A DNA stretch of 64,000 bases from an uncultured bacterium (GCA_905215335.1 CAJMPQ010000001.1:124001-188000); one strand, 5' to 3'. Counted from the first letter of the stretch, positions 1-9,195 are shown. The notes: a model not told the origin generated them from the sequence alone. Translations and numbers: made by a program.

Positions 1-1
1 T

Positions 2-451
2 CCACAAGAATTTGAATTACCAAAAGCAAATTTGGAAGATATTATAAAAACATATAGTCCAAAAAACATTTGGATAATTTATGTTGGTTTACTTCCTAAT
101 ATTTCATCATTACCACTTACCAAAAATGAGAAAAAAATTATTGAAGATTATATAAAATTACAAAAATTATCCTATAATTCAGATTACCAAATTTATAAAA
201 ATTTTGAAAACGTAAATCTGGAATCCATAATCATGTTCTACACAAAAAATCCTCAAATAGTAGAATATTACCTTAAAAACTTAAAACAAATAAAAATTGA
301 AATAACTGGTAAAGACTTACTTGATTTAGGTATCAAACCAAATAAAGAATACCAAAAATGTTTTGATTACATATTGGAAGAAAAATTAAAAAATCCTGAG
401 ATTAAAAAATCTCAGGAAATTCAACTTGCTAAAAAATATTTTAAGATTTAA
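2..451 (+). CDS. tRNA nucleotidyltransferase / poly(A) polymerase family, C-terminal part (5' truncated)
   Basis: The reading frame is open to the left edge of the window, so only the last 150 or so codons are visible. The tail carries a GKDLLDLGIKP-type segment followed by a charged helix. In CCA-adding enzymes and related poly(A) polymerases this lies in the C-terminal RNA-binding region; the family adds or repairs the CCA end of tRNA. The catalytic head is outside the window, so the two activities cannot be told apart. The next gene is convergent and begins 3 bases after the stop. Confidence 0.7.
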   Translation, partial: PQEFELPKANLEDIIKTYSPKNIWIIYVGLLPNISSLPLTKNEKKIIEDYIKLQKLSYNSDYQIYKNFENVNLESIIMFYTKNPQIVEYYLKNLKQIKIEITGKDLLDLGIKPNKEYQKCFDYILEEKLKNPEIKKSQEIQLAKKYFKI

Positions 452-454
452 ATT

Positions 455-1243
455 TTATTTTTTTATTCCAAATGTTTCTTGAATTTTTTCTAAATTACCG
501 TTTCTAGTTTCAATATCAATAATATTATTAACAGCTTTAATCAATTCTTTCGATTCCGGACCTTTTCTAAAAGCAACAGCATAAGGTTCTTTTGAATATC
601 TTTTTGGTAATAACTCTACAGAATTATCCTTCAAAGCCAAACCTAAAAGTATTGTATCATCAGAAACAATAGCATCCGCTTTACCGGCTTTTAGAGCCTT
701 AAACGCATCCGGATAAGTTCTATAACCTAAAATTCCAACATTTGGAACCGCAGATCTTAAACTTCTTTCACTAGTAGATCCAAAAACAATAATTGCACGT
801 TTTCCGTTCAAATCTCTAAGTGTTTTTATTTTACTTCCTTTTCTAACTAAAACAGCTTGTCCTGCTGTGTAATAAGGATTTGAAAAGTCTAAAATTTCTT
901 CACGTTTTGGTGTAATTGACATCGTTGCAACAAGCATATCAATATCACCAGAATACAATTTCATCATTCTATCAGAAGCAGTCACAGGTACAAACTTAAC
1001 CTTCTTATCACTTCCTAAAATACCTCTTGCAATAAGTCTTGATAAAGCTGCATCATAACCTGCGAAATGACCTTTTTCATCCATATATCCAAATGGATAA
1101 GTATCTGTCTTTACACCAACAACAAGTTTGCCTCTATTCATTATATTATTCAAATCATTTGTTAACGGTTCTTCAGATTTTTTACCACAACCGCAACAAA
1201 TCAAAGTTACCAACATTAGTAATGAAATTATCTTTTTATACAT
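455..1243 (-). CDS. amino-acid-type ABC transporter substrate-binding lipoprotein
   Basis: Family 3 solute-binding protein of about 263 residues. The N-terminus is two lysines, a hydrophobic run and a Cys-Cys-Gly-Cys cluster, read here as a lipoprotein signal, although the residues before the cysteines are not a textbook lipobox. The mature part begins with the usual RGKLVVGV strand and a DAALSRLIA helix, and the middle carries the DFSNPYY motif of polar amino acid receptors. The start was moved 10 codons inward, to the ATG at 1243, because an AGAGGG ribosome site precedes it. No permease or ATPase gene is adjacent, so it is an orphan receptor in this window. Confidence 0.85.
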   Translation of the reverse strand: MYKKIISLLMLVTLICCGCGKKSEEPLTNDLNNIMNRGKLVVGVKTDTYPFGYMDEKGHFAGYDAALSRLIARGILGSDKKVKFVPVTASDRMMKLYSGDIDMLVATMSITPKREEILDFSNPYYTAGQAVLVRKGSKIKTLRDLNGKRAIIVFGSTSERSLRSAVPNVGILGYRTYPDAFKALKAGKADAIVSDDTILLGLALKDNSVELLPKRYSKEPYAVAFRKGPESKELIKAVNNIIDIETRNGNLEKIQETFGIKK

Positions 1244-1344
1244 ATTTATTTTACCCTCTTTCAAATTCATCATACCTTATCAATCAAACAAGTCAAAAAA
1301 GTTAAGGATATTTATTTTTTTTAATTTTAAGCTATTATAACAAT

Positions 1345-1842
1345 ATGAAAACAATAACACTTATTGGAATGATGGGCTCTGGAAAAACAACTCTTGGATT
1401 ATTATTATCTAAAGAGTTAAAATTTAATTTTGCAGATATTGATTCTATTATCGAGAATTCTGAAAAACAATCCATTTCAGAAATATTTCAAAAAAAGGGA
1501 GAACCTTATTTTAGGAACCTCGAACAAGCAACAATTAAAGAAACATTTCAAAATGAAAATCTTATACTATCACTGGGTGGTGGAGCGTTTGAAAACAAAG
1601 AAACACAAAATATATTGTTAAATAATTCATACGTGATTTATCTAAAAACTTCTGCGTCAACAATATTTGAGAGATTAAAAACAGATACATCAAGACCACT
1701 TCTTAATAAGGATAATTCTGCAGAAAAAATACAAAAAATAATCACCTCTAGAGAACATAATTACGAACTTGCACATAAAACTATTTTAACAGATAATAAA
1801 AAACCACAAGAAATAATTCAAGAAATTTTGGGAGTTTTATAA
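1345..1842 (+). CDS. aroK: shikimate kinase
   Basis: Phosphorylates shikimate to shikimate 3-phosphate. The 165 residues have the P-loop GMMGSGKTT at 8-16, the substrate-binding D-x-D pair at 31-33, the shikimate-binding Arg57 in the FRNLE motif, and the GGG loop at 78-80. A TSRPLL lid segment follows in the middle of the protein. Its stop overlaps the aroB start by one base (TAATG), so the two are translationally coupled. No Shine-Dalgarno sequence is visible. A TATTAT/TATAAC -10-like element ends only 3 to 6 bases before the ATG, which suggests a leaderless transcript. Confidence 0.95.
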   Translation: MKTITLIGMMGSGKTTLGLLLSKELKFNFADIDSIIENSEKQSISEIFQKKGEPYFRNLEQATIKETFQNENLILSLGGGAFENKETQNILLNNSYVIYLKTSASTIFERLKTDTSRPLLNKDNSAEKIQKIITSREHNYELAHKTILTDNKKPQEIIQEILGVL

Positions 1843-2915
1843 TGGGACTATTAACTGTAAACATTAGAGAAAAAAATAAAAGTTATCCAATATTTATCAA
1901 TAATTCTGACATTGAAAAGCTAAAACAATCCATACTTGAAGTTATTGAAAATAAAAATTATATAGTCGTTATAAGTCAAAAAGTCCATAAGCTTTATTCT
2001 CAAAAGCTTGATTTTCCAAAAGAAAAAACCTACGTTTTAAAAGATGGTGAAAATGAAAAGAATTTTAAAAACTATGAAAAAATTCTAGATTTTGCACTTT
2101 CAAAAAAACTAACCCGAGAAGATGCCATTATAGCTATTGGAGGAGGAGTTGTAGGGGATTTAGCAGGATATGTTGCATCAACTTATATGAGAGGAATAAA
2201 TTTCATACAAGTTCCAACCACACTTTTAGCTTGCACAGACAGTTCCGTTGGCGGAAAAGTAGGAATCAATTCAAAATTCGGGAAAAATTTAATCGGAGCT
2301 TTTTATCAGCCAAAAGCCGTTTTTATTAATGTTAATTTTTTAAAAACCCTTGATGAGAGACAATTCAAAAGCGGATTGGGTGAAGTCGTAAAATACGGAT
2401 TTATTGAAAAAAGCTGTAAAGCACAAGAGGAATACCATCTTATCAATTTTTTAACAGAACATTACCAAAAAATCCTAGCCAAGGATATATTAACTCTGAT
2501 TGATTTAATCAAAATATGCATAAACTTAAAAATTTCAGTAGTTGAACAAGACGAAAAGGAAGGTGGCTTAAGAAAAATCCTTAATTATGGTCATACATAC
2601 GGACACGCCGTAGAAAATATAACGAAATATAAAAAATACACACATGGAGAATGTGTAGTTGCCGGCATAAATTTTGTTCTTAACTTAGCAGTAAAACTTA
2701 ACATCATTGATAAAGAATATAAATTCTTATGTCAAGACTTGTTAAAAAAGTTTGAATTCAATGAAATTCCTAACTTTGACAAAAACAAAATAATAGAAAT
2801 TATGACAACTGACAAAAAAGCTTCAGATAAATATATAAAATTTATCCTTCCTACACAATATGCAACAGTCAATGAATACCAATTCACAAAAGAGGAGCTA
2901 AACTCAATACTATAA
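1842..2915 (+). CDS. aroB: 3-dehydroquinate synthase
   Basis: Second enzyme of the shikimate pathway, which cyclises DAHP to 3-dehydroquinate using NAD and a divalent metal. The 357 residues show the NAD-binding IAIGGGVVGDLAGYVA segment, the VPTTLLACTDSSVGGK substrate motif, and the metal ligands in GEVVKYGFIE, NYGHTYGHAVE (HxxxH) and THGEC. Length is normal for the family. It is coupled to aroK by a one-base overlap. The pathway's first enzyme (DAHP synthase, 55.6 kb) and tyrA (58 kb) are elsewhere in the window. Confidence 0.96.
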   Translation: MGLLTVNIREKNKSYPIFINNSDIEKLKQSILEVIENKNYIVVISQKVHKLYSQKLDFPKEKTYVLKDGENEKNFKNYEKILDFALSKKLTREDAIIAIGGGVVGDLAGYVASTYMRGINFIQVPTTLLACTDSSVGGKVGINSKFGKNLIGAFYQPKAVFINVNFLKTLDERQFKSGLGEVVKYGFIEKSCKAQEEYHLINFLTEHYQKILAKDILTLIDLIKICINLKISVVEQDEKEGGLRKILNYGHTYGHAVENITKYKKYTHGECVVAGINFVLNLAVKLNIIDKEYKFLCQDLLKKFEFNEIPNFDKNKIIEIMTTDKKASDKYIKFILPTQYATVNEYQFTKEELNSIL

Positions 2916-3052
2916 ACAAATACAAGCATTAAACATGCCTAAAAATTATATTATATCTAAGTTTTACAATATTTAACAGATTTGTTTTTGTTTATTAATA
3001 ATGTTAGTATAATAAAAGATTATAGTAACAAAAAGATACTAACGGAGTATAA

Positions 3053-3400
3053 ATGAACTTTAAAGACCTACCTAAAAATCCAACCGAAGCAACTTTAAAG
3101 ATGATTGGTTGCAAGTGGAAAATATTAATAATAAAAGAGCTATTAAGCGGTACCAAAAGGTTTGGAGAACTAAAGAAATCTGTAAACGGAATAACACAAA
3201 AAGTTTTAACATCTAAACTAAGAGATCTTGAAGAATCTGGACTAGTTGAAAGAACTGTATATCCGCAGATTCCTCCAAAAGTAGAATACACATTGACAGA
3301 TGTTGGATATAGTCTTCGACCTGTATTAGAAGCTATGCATATTTGGGGAAGAGATTACAAAAAATATACAAAATTACTTGAAAAAATGAAAATGAGCTAG
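3053..3400 (+). CDS. HxlR family winged-helix transcriptional regulator
   Basis: A 115-residue single-domain regulator with the HxlR signature: KMIGCKWKILIIKELL, then GELKKSVNGITQKVLTSKLRDLEESGLVER and the wing YPQIPPKVEYTLTD. Members sense aldehydes, quinones or redox stress, often through a conserved N-terminal cysteine; here Cys21 sits in that place. Upstream, TATAAT at 3008-3013 is a good -10. It overlaps one arm (3003-3010) of an 8-bp inverted repeat whose other arm is 3036-3043, a possible autoregulatory site. No obvious target gene is adjacent. Confidence 0.88.
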   Translation: MNFKDLPKNPTEATLKMIGCKWKILIIKELLSGTKRFGELKKSVNGITQKVLTSKLRDLEESGLVERTVYPQIPPKVEYTLTDVGYSLRPVLEAMHIWGRDYKKYTKLLEKMKMS

Positions 3401-3424
3401 AGAATTACCCTAGCTCATTTTTAT
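3391..3424. terminator. bidirectional intrinsic terminator
   Basis: A 10-bp perfect stem (3391-3400 with 3410-3419) with a 9-base loop and a T-run on the right. The A-run on the left makes it work for the minus-strand gene ending at 3445 as well. The HxlR stop codon lies inside the left arm. Confidence 0.85.
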
Positions 3425-3444
3425 ATAATTAATAAATTCTGAAA

Positions 3445-3648
3445 TTAATCACTTTCAGCAACTACAGTTGCAATCAAATCTCCATAACTATTTACGCAAC
3501 CGTTAGTTTCTTCTACGATATATCTCAAACCTTCTTTACCTTCAATTGCTTTTTCAGCGCAATCCATAGCTTCATCATAATCTTTGAATTCACCAACTAA
3601 ATTTTTTGATAATTCTGATTTATCTTTTGCAGTGTATACTTGAAACAT
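3445..3648 (-). CDS. small protein of unknown function
   Basis: A 67-residue soluble protein with a good AGGAG ribosome site. The sequence reads as beta-strand (FQVYTA), a polar helix (DYDEAMDCAEKAIEGKEG), a strand (RYIVEETN) and a last strand (LIATVVAES), so a compact alpha-beta fold is likely. It has two cysteines. I do not recognise the family. It is monocistronic, ending at the shared terminator. Confidence 0.6.
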   Translation of the reverse strand: MFQVYTAKDKSELSKNLVGEFKDYDEAMDCAEKAIEGKEGLRYIVEETNGCVNSYGDLIATVVAESD

Positions 3649-3714
3649 AACATATCTCCTTTTCTTCCTTATAATATCATAGAATAATTTTAATTACTAA
3701 TTGAAAATTTGCAA

Positions 3715-5343
3715 TTACTCTTCCATATTAAGTTTTCCCATTGCTGTATGTATTGCAACGTTTTCATCCATCAATAATGCATCTTCACCCAATTGAGAAA
3801 CTATTTCCAGAGATTTTATTTGCTCATAAACCTTCTCATTTGGAATAACTAAGAATAGTTTAATTTTTTGGTCATTCAAACGAACAATAATATCTTCCAA
3901 TGCAAAAATAGCAGACATATCTAATTCCGTATTTGAACTGTAATTCAGAATAATATACTTAGTTTCTAACAATTCATCAAAATGAGAAACTATTTGAGTA
4001 ATAGAGCCAAAGAAAAATTGACCGTCGATATGCAAAATTCTTATTTGATAATGAGAATCTTTTTCTACCTTTGTTTCAAAAGGCGTATAATCTAAATGAT
4101 TATAGTGAGTAACCTTAACATTTGTATCATCCGCAACTCTTTTAGCATAAAGTATAGCAGCTAAAATAATACCAATACCCAAAGCAAAAATAAGGTTATA
4201 AAATACAGTCAACAATAAAACTGCAATCAAAACATATAAATCATCTTTTGGTGCATATTTTAAAATTTTAATAACTTTCAAATCCAAAATATCATACCCA
4301 ATCTTAATAAGAATTGCAGCCAAAACACATATAGGAATTTGCGCAATAAAACCGGTACACTTGAATAACACTAAAATTAAAATAAGTGAAGATAATATTG
4401 CAGACACTCTGGAATGGGCACCACTTTTTACCGCAGCAACACTGCGCATTGTAGCAGCAGAACCCATCATTGAACCGCTCAAAGCACAGAAAAGATTACC
4501 AAAACCTTGAGCTAAAACCAATCTTTTTGAATTATGTTTAACCTTAGTTAATGAATCCATAATAATTCCGGTCAATAAACTTTCACTGGTTGCAATAAAT
4601 GCCAAAGTTAAAGCAGTTGGCACATCTTTCATTATCAAATCTAATGTCAAATGAGGCATTTGAAAATGCGGTAAAGAAAATGTTATTGATGATATTTTAT
4701 CAACATCTAACCCCATAAAATAAGAAGCTGATGTTACTAATACTAACGCCAATAATTGCACTGGCACAAATTTTGTAATTATTTTTGGAGTAAAAAATAA
4801 AATTAATAATGTGGTAACCCCTAAAATCAAAGCTTGAGGATTAATATTCGAAAAAACCTGAGGATAATTCATTAAAGCTTTAATCGTAGAAGATTGAGCA
4901 ACCCCACCAACCAAAGGTGCTAATTGTAAAACTATAATAATCAATCCAATACCTGTTAAAAAACCTGAAATAACAGGATAAGGAACATATTTTATCATTC
5001 GAGGAATAGAAGTTAAAGATATAATCATTTGAAAAATTGCAGCCATTGCAAGAATTGCAATAACTGAAGCCATATTACCGGAATATAAACCAACAATTGA
5101 AGCTATTATAATTGCAGTAGGTCCAGTAGGTCCGGAAATCAGAGGTAAATTACAACCTAAAATTCCAGCAATAAGAGAAAGTATAATTGCCCCCCAAATA
5201 CCAGCCGAAGCCCCCATACCTGAAGCTACACCAAATGCTAAAGCCTGCGGAAATGCAATTATCGTAGCAATTATTCCTCCAAATAAATCACCTTTAAAAG
5301 CAAACAATTTCTCTCTAATATCTACCAATTCCTCTAACCTCAT
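3715..5343 (-). CDS. SulP family anion permease with STAS domain
   Basis: A 542-residue inner-membrane permease of the SLC26/SulP family (sulfate, bicarbonate or other anions). The N-terminal half has the usual FKGDLFGGIIATIIAFPQALAFGVASG entry and the GPTGPTAIIIAS motif, with ten or more hydrophobic segments. The last 120 or so residues form a cytoplasmic STAS domain with the strand-helix pattern LNYSSNTELDMSAIFALEDI. The substrate cannot be assigned from sequence. The gene stands alone between a terminator upstream and a small gene downstream. Confidence 0.93.
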   Translation of the reverse strand: MRLEELVDIREKLFAFKGDLFGGIIATIIAFPQALAFGVASGMGASAGIWGAIILSLIAGILGCNLPLISGPTGPTAIIIASIVGLYSGNMASVIAILAMAAIFQMIISLTSIPRMIKYVPYPVISGFLTGIGLIIIVLQLAPLVGGVAQSSTIKALMNYPQVFSNINPQALILGVTTLLILFFTPKIITKFVPVQLLALVLVTSASYFMGLDVDKISSITFSLPHFQMPHLTLDLIMKDVPTALTLAFIATSESLLTGIIMDSLTKVKHNSKRLVLAQGFGNLFCALSGSMMGSAATMRSVAAVKSGAHSRVSAILSSLILILVLFKCTGFIAQIPICVLAAILIKIGYDILDLKVIKILKYAPKDDLYVLIAVLLLTVFYNLIFALGIGIILAAILYAKRVADDTNVKVTHYNHLDYTPFETKVEKDSHYQIRILHIDGQFFFGSITQIVSHFDELLETKYIILNYSSNTELDMSAIFALEDIIVRLNDQKIKLFLVIPNEKVYEQIKSLEIVSQLGEDALLMDENVAIHTAMGKLNMEE

Positions 5344-5377
5344 ATTTATATATTCAACTATTTTATTTTAATATAAC

Positions 5378-5414
5378 AAAAAAATGAGGATACGTTTGTA
5401 CCCTCATTTTTAAA
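5378..5414 (-). terminator. intrinsic terminator downstream of the 120-residue acidic protein
   Basis: The arms are AAAAATGAGG and CCTCATTTTT around a short loop, with one inner mismatch, flanked by A and T runs. It separates the gene at 5431-5793 from the SulP gene transcribed in the same direction. Confidence 0.75.
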
Positions 5415-5430
5415 TATAAAACCTTCAAAA

Positions 5431-5793
5431 TTATAACTGAGCTAATTTTAAACTTAAAGATCTAAAAAATGGTAATTTTTCAGTTAGCTCAATATTAGAT
5501 TTAATTGGGAATGTCACAATAACTTCATTTGGGTTTTCCACAATATAATCTGTAATATCATCCTCAGCTTCAACAACAGAATCTTCAATTATATCTATAG
5601 TTTCATCTGAAGTTTTATTTTCTGATTTTAAGAATTTTCCAATATTTGCTTTTGCTAAAATTTCTTCAATTGGAGCTTCCTCAATTGTTATTGTAGGATC
5701 TGATTGAAACAAATTACTAAACTTTCTAGTTTTCGTTCTCATTTCTAAGTTTTGAATAGATTTCAAATTATTTCTAACAGTTTCTGCTAACAT
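5431..5793 (-). CDS. acidic protein of unknown function
   Basis: 120 residues, with a GAGAGG ribosome site in front of the ATG. The first 30 residues are basic and helical, the middle (about 36-88) is rich in Glu and Asp, and the end is a strand-rich VIVTFPIKSN segment. No signal peptide or membrane span. I do not recognise the family. It stands alone, with its own terminator. Confidence 0.55.
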   Translation of the reverse strand: MLAETVRNNLKSIQNLEMRTKTRKFSNLFQSDPTITIEEAPIEEILAKANIGKFLKSENKTSDETIDIIEDSVVEAEDDITDYIVENPNEVIVTFPIKSNIELTEKLPFFRSLSLKLAQL

Positions 5794-5952
5794 AAATTAC
5801 CTCTCTCCACTTGTTAAGTATAAATGTCTTTGATAAATTTCACATACTCTATTTAGTTGAGATTTAAAAATTTTGGCATATTTTTCATGAAAAACAGTTA
5901 AAAAATTTTACAAGATAAGTTATAATAATAGTAGAGTTAAGAAAGGGTTTAT

Positions 5953-7314
5953 ATGAAATATTTATGGTTGTACATTGTTGCAATTATTGCATCTTTGGGT
6001 GGTCTTTTATCCGGATATGACACCGGAGTAATTTCAGGAGCTCTACTATTTATCAATGAATCCTGGGATTTGGCAGACACAACACAAGGTATCCTTGTAA
6101 GTTCTGTTTTAATTGGTGCAGTTATAGGTGCTGCAACTAACGGAGTATTAGCTGACATGTTCGGCCGGAAAAAAATCATTATGGCAACTGCCGTAATATT
6201 TATTGTGGGCTCAATTCTTTGTGCCTTTGCTCCAAACATCTATGTACTTATTGCATCTAGAATTTTTGTAGGTTTCGCTGTTGGTATAGTAAACTTTGTT
6301 GTACCTCTATACTTATCAGAAATTTCACCAAAACAACTTAGAGGAACATTAGTTTCTTTATATCAATGGGCAATTACCGCAGGTATTCTATTCTCTTACT
6401 TTATCAACGCAGCTTTTGCCGGCGCTGTTTATAACTGGAGATGGATGCTTTTTGCAGGCGTTGTACCTGGATTAATCTTATTCATTGGAATGTGCTTTAT
6501 GCACGACACACCACGTTGGCTAATCAGTAAAAAACGTGAAGAAGAAGCTAAAGAAGTCTTTACTAAAATCGAACCTAACATTGATGTTGAAAAAGAAATT
6601 GAAGACGTAAAAGCAACTTTAAAAACCGAAGAAAATAAATCTGATAAAAAATTCAGATTTAAAAAATGGATGATTATGCCATTTGTTGTAGGTATCGGTA
6701 TTATGTTTGCACAAATTTGTACCGGCATTAACACAATTATTTATTACGCTCCAACAATATTTAAAAACGCAGGGTTCGAAAGCAATATTACTGCGATATA
6801 CGCAACTACAGGAATCGGTGTTATCAACTTCTTAATGACAATAGTTGCTCTATTCTTCACAGATAGACTTGGCAGAAAACCTCTATTATACTTTGGATTA
6901 ACAGGTGTTATGCTTAGTTTAATTGCACTGGGTGGAGCATTTGCCTTTGCAGATTTCTTTGGAGATAACTTAAAATGGGTAACTGTTGGAAGTTTAGTAA
7001 CTTACATTATTTGTTTTGCAATGAGCCTTGGTCCAATAGGTTGGATTTTAGTTTCAGAAGTTTTCCCTCTTAGAATAAGAGGTATCGCAATGAGTATATG
7101 TACAGTATCCAACTTTGCATTTAATTTCTTTGTTGTAAGCAGTTTCCCAATTCTACTTCACAGAATTGGCGGAGCTTGGACATTCTGGGGTTTTGCAGTA
7201 GTTTCACTACTTTGCATCATCTTTGTTTATTACCTAGTTCCTGAAACAAAAGGAATTTCTCTAGAAAAAATAGAATCTAATTGGATACATGGAATAAAAC
7301 CTAGAGATTTTTAA
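5953..7314 (+). CDS. sugar porter family MFS transporter (XylE/GLUT-like)
   Basis: A 453-residue, twelve-span proton-linked sugar transporter. The signatures are GGLLSGYDTGVISGALLF in helix 1, the loop motif D-x-x-GRKK after helix 2, LGRKP after helix 8, and the C-terminal PETKGISLE that defines the sugar porter family. QICTGINTIIYYAPTIF in helix 7 corresponds to the sugar-contacting segment QQxxGxNxxxYY of XylE, with C in place of the second Q. The exact sugar is not determined. It is monocistronic, followed by a strong terminator. Confidence 0.94.
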   Translation: MKYLWLYIVAIIASLGGLLSGYDTGVISGALLFINESWDLADTTQGILVSSVLIGAVIGAATNGVLADMFGRKKIIMATAVIFIVGSILCAFAPNIYVLIASRIFVGFAVGIVNFVVPLYLSEISPKQLRGTLVSLYQWAITAGILFSYFINAAFAGAVYNWRWMLFAGVVPGLILFIGMCFMHDTPRWLISKKREEEAKEVFTKIEPNIDVEKEIEDVKATLKTEENKSDKKFRFKKWMIMPFVVGIGIMFAQICTGINTIIYYAPTIFKNAGFESNITAIYATTGIGVINFLMTIVALFFTDRLGRKPLLYFGLTGVMLSLIALGGAFAFADFFGDNLKWVTVGSLVTYIICFAMSLGPIGWILVSEVFPLRIRGIAMSICTVSNFAFNFFVVSSFPILLHRIGGAWTFWGFAVVSLLCIIFVYYLVPETKGISLEKIESNWIHGIKPRDF

Positions 7315-7341
7315 ACTTATACTTTACATACATATAGATAT

Positions 7342-7380
7342 AAGGCTGTTATTGCAAAAGCAATAACAGCCTTACTTTTA
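7342..7380 (+). terminator. intrinsic terminator
   Basis: A perfect 14-bp stem (7342-7355 with 7360-7373), AAAA loop, then ACTTTTAT. It ends the sugar-porter transcript. Confidence 0.92.
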
Positions 7381-7523
7381 TCATTATTCAAAAACTAATT
7401 ATGAAGTTTTGTAACTAAAAGTATATACTTTTGAAATACATAAAATCAATTTTCAAAAACAAAAATACTTTATAAGAGCATAGGGGATATTTAATTAGAA
7501 AAAGAAAATTGGAGGATTTAAGA

Positions 7524-8636
7524 ATGACTATTTCAGGCGTAGCTTTGGCTGACAAAATTGCTAGTGGAAAACCTTTAACTGCAGAAGAGACTAAAGCATT
7601 AGAAGCTCAAAAAGAAAAATCTTTAAAAAACCAAAGTATTTGGAAAAAAGAAAAACAAACTAAGATGGAAAACAATAAAGCTTTCAAAATCGAATTAGAA
7701 AAAGAAAGAAGAGTAAAAGCGGGTTTACCTGAATATGATATTCAGCAATCAAACAAAGCACCTCAAAAAAGAGGTAGAGGTAAATCTACTAGAGCTGATG
7801 AAATCAAAAAACAACAACAAGGCTCTGAGGCATTAGGTGAAATAAGAAAGAAAAGCCATGCTCAATCATTAATTGCTAAGGCCGAACATCAAGCTGAAAC
7901 TCAATCAGCTTCAGGAAAACATATTCACAAAGAATTAAAAAATGCAGAAAAATTAGATCCTGGTTCAACTAAAAATATAAATGAAAAGGAACTTATCCAA
8001 AAAGCAGGTGAAGATTTTAAACCATATGATAAAACTAAAGCTAATAATGCAACTAATGTTGTTGACGACGTAGTAAAAGAAACTGGTAATAGCGTTAAAA
8101 ATACAACTAAAAAATCAGGTGGCTTATTCAGTAAAATTGGTAAATTCTTCAAAGGCAAAGGCGGTAAAGCTGCAATCGGAGCAGGTATCGTTGCATTACT
8201 TGCAGCTGGTGGAACTTGGATATACAACAAAGTATCAGGTAAAAAAGATGACCAACCTGTAAATTCAAATAACAATACAACTCCAACAACACCTGTAGCT
8301 CCAACTGATTCTACAGAAGTTAAACCTCCAGTAACACCAACTCCTGGTGGTAATGACACAACTCCAAATGCGCCAACAGATCCGGTAAAACCTGGTAATG
8401 ATGATAATAACAACAATAATGTTCCAAAAGATTATGTAGTTAAAAAAGGTGACTGCGTATGGAATATTGCAAAACAACACTTAAAAGATTTAAGCAATGA
8501 TCCAAATTACAAACCAACTGATGCTGAAATCTTAAAACATACAAAAGAATTAATGGAATTAAACAAATTACAATTCGAACCAGATGGTTATCACGTAATG
8601 ATTAAACCTGAAGACAAATTGAAATTAGTAGCATAA
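7524..8636 (+). CDS. single-span membrane protein with C-terminal LysM domain
   Basis: 370 residues from the ATG at 7524, which follows a perfect GGAGG at 7511-7515; the longer TTG frame would start inside that site. The order is a highly charged Lys/Glu/Gln-rich region (1-200), one transmembrane helix (about 214-234), a Thr/Pro/Asn linker (about 245-300), then a LysM module starting at YVVKKGDCVWNIA. LysM binds peptidoglycan glycan chains. The inferred topology is charged part inside, LysM in the periplasm. The protein at 56792 has a similar basic N-terminus, single helix and low-complexity tail, but no LysM. Confidence 0.8.
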   Translation: MTISGVALADKIASGKPLTAEETKALEAQKEKSLKNQSIWKKEKQTKMENNKAFKIELEKERRVKAGLPEYDIQQSNKAPQKRGRGKSTRADEIKKQQQGSEALGEIRKKSHAQSLIAKAEHQAETQSASGKHIHKELKNAEKLDPGSTKNINEKELIQKAGEDFKPYDKTKANNATNVVDDVVKETGNSVKNTTKKSGGLFSKIGKFFKGKGGKAAIGAGIVALLAAGGTWIYNKVSGKKDDQPVNSNNNTTPTTPVAPTDSTEVKPPVTPTPGGNDTTPNAPTDPVKPGNDDNNNNNVPKDYVVKKGDCVWNIAKQHLKDLSNDPNYKPTDAEILKHTKELMELNKLQFEPDGYHVMIKPEDKLKLVA

Positions 8637-8658
8637 TCAAAACAATTCCAATAAATTG

Positions 8659-8693
8659 AAAAGACTTGAGTAAAACTCAAGTCTTTTCTTTTG
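8659..8693 (+). terminator. intrinsic terminator
   Basis: A perfect 13-bp stem (8659-8671 with 8675-8687), three-base loop, followed by CTTTTG. It ends the LysM gene. Confidence 0.9.
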
Positions 8694-8706
8694 TGTTTAT
8701 CTCCCC

Positions 8707-8735
8707 TTGACAAAGTGTAAGGCATGCCTTACAAT
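8707..8735 (+). promoter_or_regulatory. promoter with embedded 18-bp palindromic operator
   Basis: Consensus -35 TTGACA (8707-8712), a 17-base spacer, and -10 TACAAT (8730-8735). The perfect palindrome TGTAAGGCATGCCTTACA (8716-8733) fills the spacer and overlaps the -10. It sits 30 bases upstream of a DtxR/MntR-type repressor gene, so metal-dependent autorepression is the simple reading. The repressor-site assignment is inferred from position and symmetry. Confidence 0.85.
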
Positions 8736-8764
8736 AAATTTTGTAAACTTTTGGAGGTTAATTT

Positions 8765-9190
8765 ATGACATTGAGTAAAAAAAATTTATCTGCCGGCTTA
8801 GAAGATTATCTAGAGGCAATATACATTGCTCATTTAAATAACAAACCTCTAAAAGGTGCAGAACTAGCTAGACAATTAGGAATATCAAGAGCATCTGTAT
8901 CAGAAGCTCTTACAAAACTTGTAACTAAGGATTTAATAAAATACAGCAGCTATGAAGCTATTTCAATTACACAAAAAGGAATAGAAGAAGCTAAGAATGT
9001 TTATACAAAACATCACACTCTTGAACAATTTTTTGAAAAAATATTACACATCGAAAAATCTGAAGCTAGCAAAAATGCTTGTGAAATTGAGCACATAATA
9101 TCTCAAAATGTACTTGATGAACTAGCAAATTTCACTAAATATTGTGAAAAACACAAAGACTTTATAAACGCATACCACAAGGAAAAATAA
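8765..9190 (+). CDS. DtxR/MntR family metal-dependent repressor
   Basis: 141 residues: an N-terminal winged helix (SAGLEDYLEAIY ... GISRASVSEALTKL) and a dimerisation/metal domain, with no C-terminal SH3 domain, like MntR. Candidate ligands are Asp14 and Glu17 (MntR Asp8 and Glu11), His83 or His84, Glu87, Cys106, Glu109 and His110. Cys106 occupies the place of DtxR Cys102 and MntR Glu99, so the set mixes Mn-type and Fe-type features and the metal cannot be named. GGAGG precedes the ATG. The promoter carries a perfect palindrome. The gene is probably co-transcribed with the membrane protein 5 bases downstream. Confidence 0.9.
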   Translation: MTLSKKNLSAGLEDYLEAIYIAHLNNKPLKGAELARQLGISRASVSEALTKLVTKDLIKYSSYEAISITQKGIEEAKNVYTKHHTLEQFFEKILHIEKSEASKNACEIEHIISQNVLDELANFTKYCEKHKDFINAYHKEK

Positions 9191-9195
9191 AAACA

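Noticed and set aside
7925..8416. 163-codon minus-strand open frame
   Set aside because: It lies wholly inside the LysM gene and consists of the reverse reading of its Thr/Pro/Asn linker; there is no ribosome site.
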